Source: an uncultured euryarchaeote (lineage in GTDB: Archaea > Thermoplasmatota > Poseidoniia > Poseidoniales > Thalassarchaeaceae). From it: 6,570 nt of DNA. The notes beneath the pieces were generated by a model that worked only from the letters and a program-made list of their open reading frames with translations, was not told where the DNA came from and searched no databases. Positions 6,371 to 6,570 of the stretch are shown piece after piece. The DNA is taken from NCBI GenBank assembly GCA_937901365.1, contig CALCEF010000216.1, positions 1 to 6,570 of the forward strand. The letters run 5' to 3'. Numbering within the stretch: the first letter of the stretch is position 1; each line of letters begins with the position of its first letter. The position numbers and the translations under genes are program-made.

Positions 6371-6570
6371 TGAGTGACAAGCAGGCTGTTTTGGATGCCC
6401 TACAGATTGTAGATGACCCTGAATTGGAGATTAGTATCGTCGAATTGGGATTGGTCTATGACGTCCGCTTCGAGGACACACATGTCGAGGTCGATATGAC
6501 GCTAACCAGCCCCGGTTGCCCGGTTGCTCCCGAAATCATGGCCGCAGCTCACCGTGCAGCATTGACCGCT
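6370..6570 (+). CDS. sufT: DUF59/MIP18-family Fe-S maturation protein, SufT-like (3' end outside window)
   Basis: The first 67 codons are visible and no stop is reached. The family pattern is clear: an initial helix, then DDPELEISIVELGLVYDV (15-32), a beta strand, and MTLTSPGCPVAPEIM (43-57) with the conserved C50. Proteins of this family (SufT, PaaD, eukaryotic MIP18/CIA2) assist Fe-S cluster maturation or transfer to target enzymes. Placement last in a suf operon fits SufT better than PaaD. The ATG shares its A with the sufE stop, and a G-rich stretch (6358-6363) precedes it. The missing C-terminus means I cannot say whether it is a stand-alone DUF59 protein or the N-terminal domain of a DUF59-Mrp/ApbC ATPase fusion, which also exists in this setting. 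Confidence 0.9.
   Translation, partial: MSDKQAVLDALQIVDDPELEISIVELGLVYDVRFEDTHVEVDMTLTSPGCPVAPEIMAAAHRAALTA

Noticed and set aside
1..6570. CRISPR arrays, tRNA or rRNA genes, insertion sequences, toxin-antitoxin or phage genes
   Set aside because: None are seen. The window is almost fully occupied by housekeeping Fe-S genes and one phosphatase, with no transposase, long repeat or RNA gene signature.

Overview
The window holds a nearly complete SUF iron-sulfur cluster assembly operon on the + strand, a divergently transcribed NFU-type Fe-S carrier gene, and an unrelated-looking metallophosphatase gene at the left edge. Coding density is very high. Every gene is intact except the last, which runs off the right edge, and the metallophosphatase, whose start lies at the very left edge.

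Layout: 8-811 (+) PPP-family metallophosphatase. 798-1247 (-) NFU-domain protein, overlapping the phosphatase tail-to-tail by 14 bp. 1248-1362, a divergent control region with four alternating CGCAC/GTGCG half-sites around an AT-rich box. 1363-2118 sufC (ATPase), 2128-3540 sufB and 3556-4653 sufD (scaffold pair). A 62-bp GC-rich spacer follows, containing a 16-bp perfect palindrome plus a third copy of its arm. Then 4716-5942 sufS (cysteine desulfurase), 5951-6370 sufE (sulfur acceptor) and 6370 to the window end, a DUF59/MIP18 (SufT-like) gene.

How the genes work together: SufS takes sulfur from cysteine as a persulfide and SufE relays it to the SufB-SufC-SufD scaffold, where SufC ATP hydrolysis drives cluster assembly. 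The DUF59 protein and the NFU protein are the likely maturation and carrier factors that hand clusters to apo-proteins. All the catalytic or cluster-binding residues I can place in SufS, SufE, SufB, SufC and SufD are present, so the pathway looks functional. Stop-start spacings of 9 bp, 15 bp, 8 bp and a 1-nt overlap suggest one transcript. The only real break is the sufD-sufS spacer.

Host: a free-living prokaryote of intermediate GC with heavy use of CGA for arginine and no TAA stops among the seven visible stop codons. SufB resembles the Bacillus/archaeal/actinobacterial type rather than the E. coli type. Shine-Dalgarno sites (GAGG, AGGAG, AGGTGA) are present. An AT-rich TATA-like box and the absence of a convincing -35/-10 pair would suit an uncultivated archaeon such as a marine Thermoplasmatota (Poseidoniales-like) lineage, but a bacterium is not excluded. 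This assignment is an inference of low to moderate confidence.
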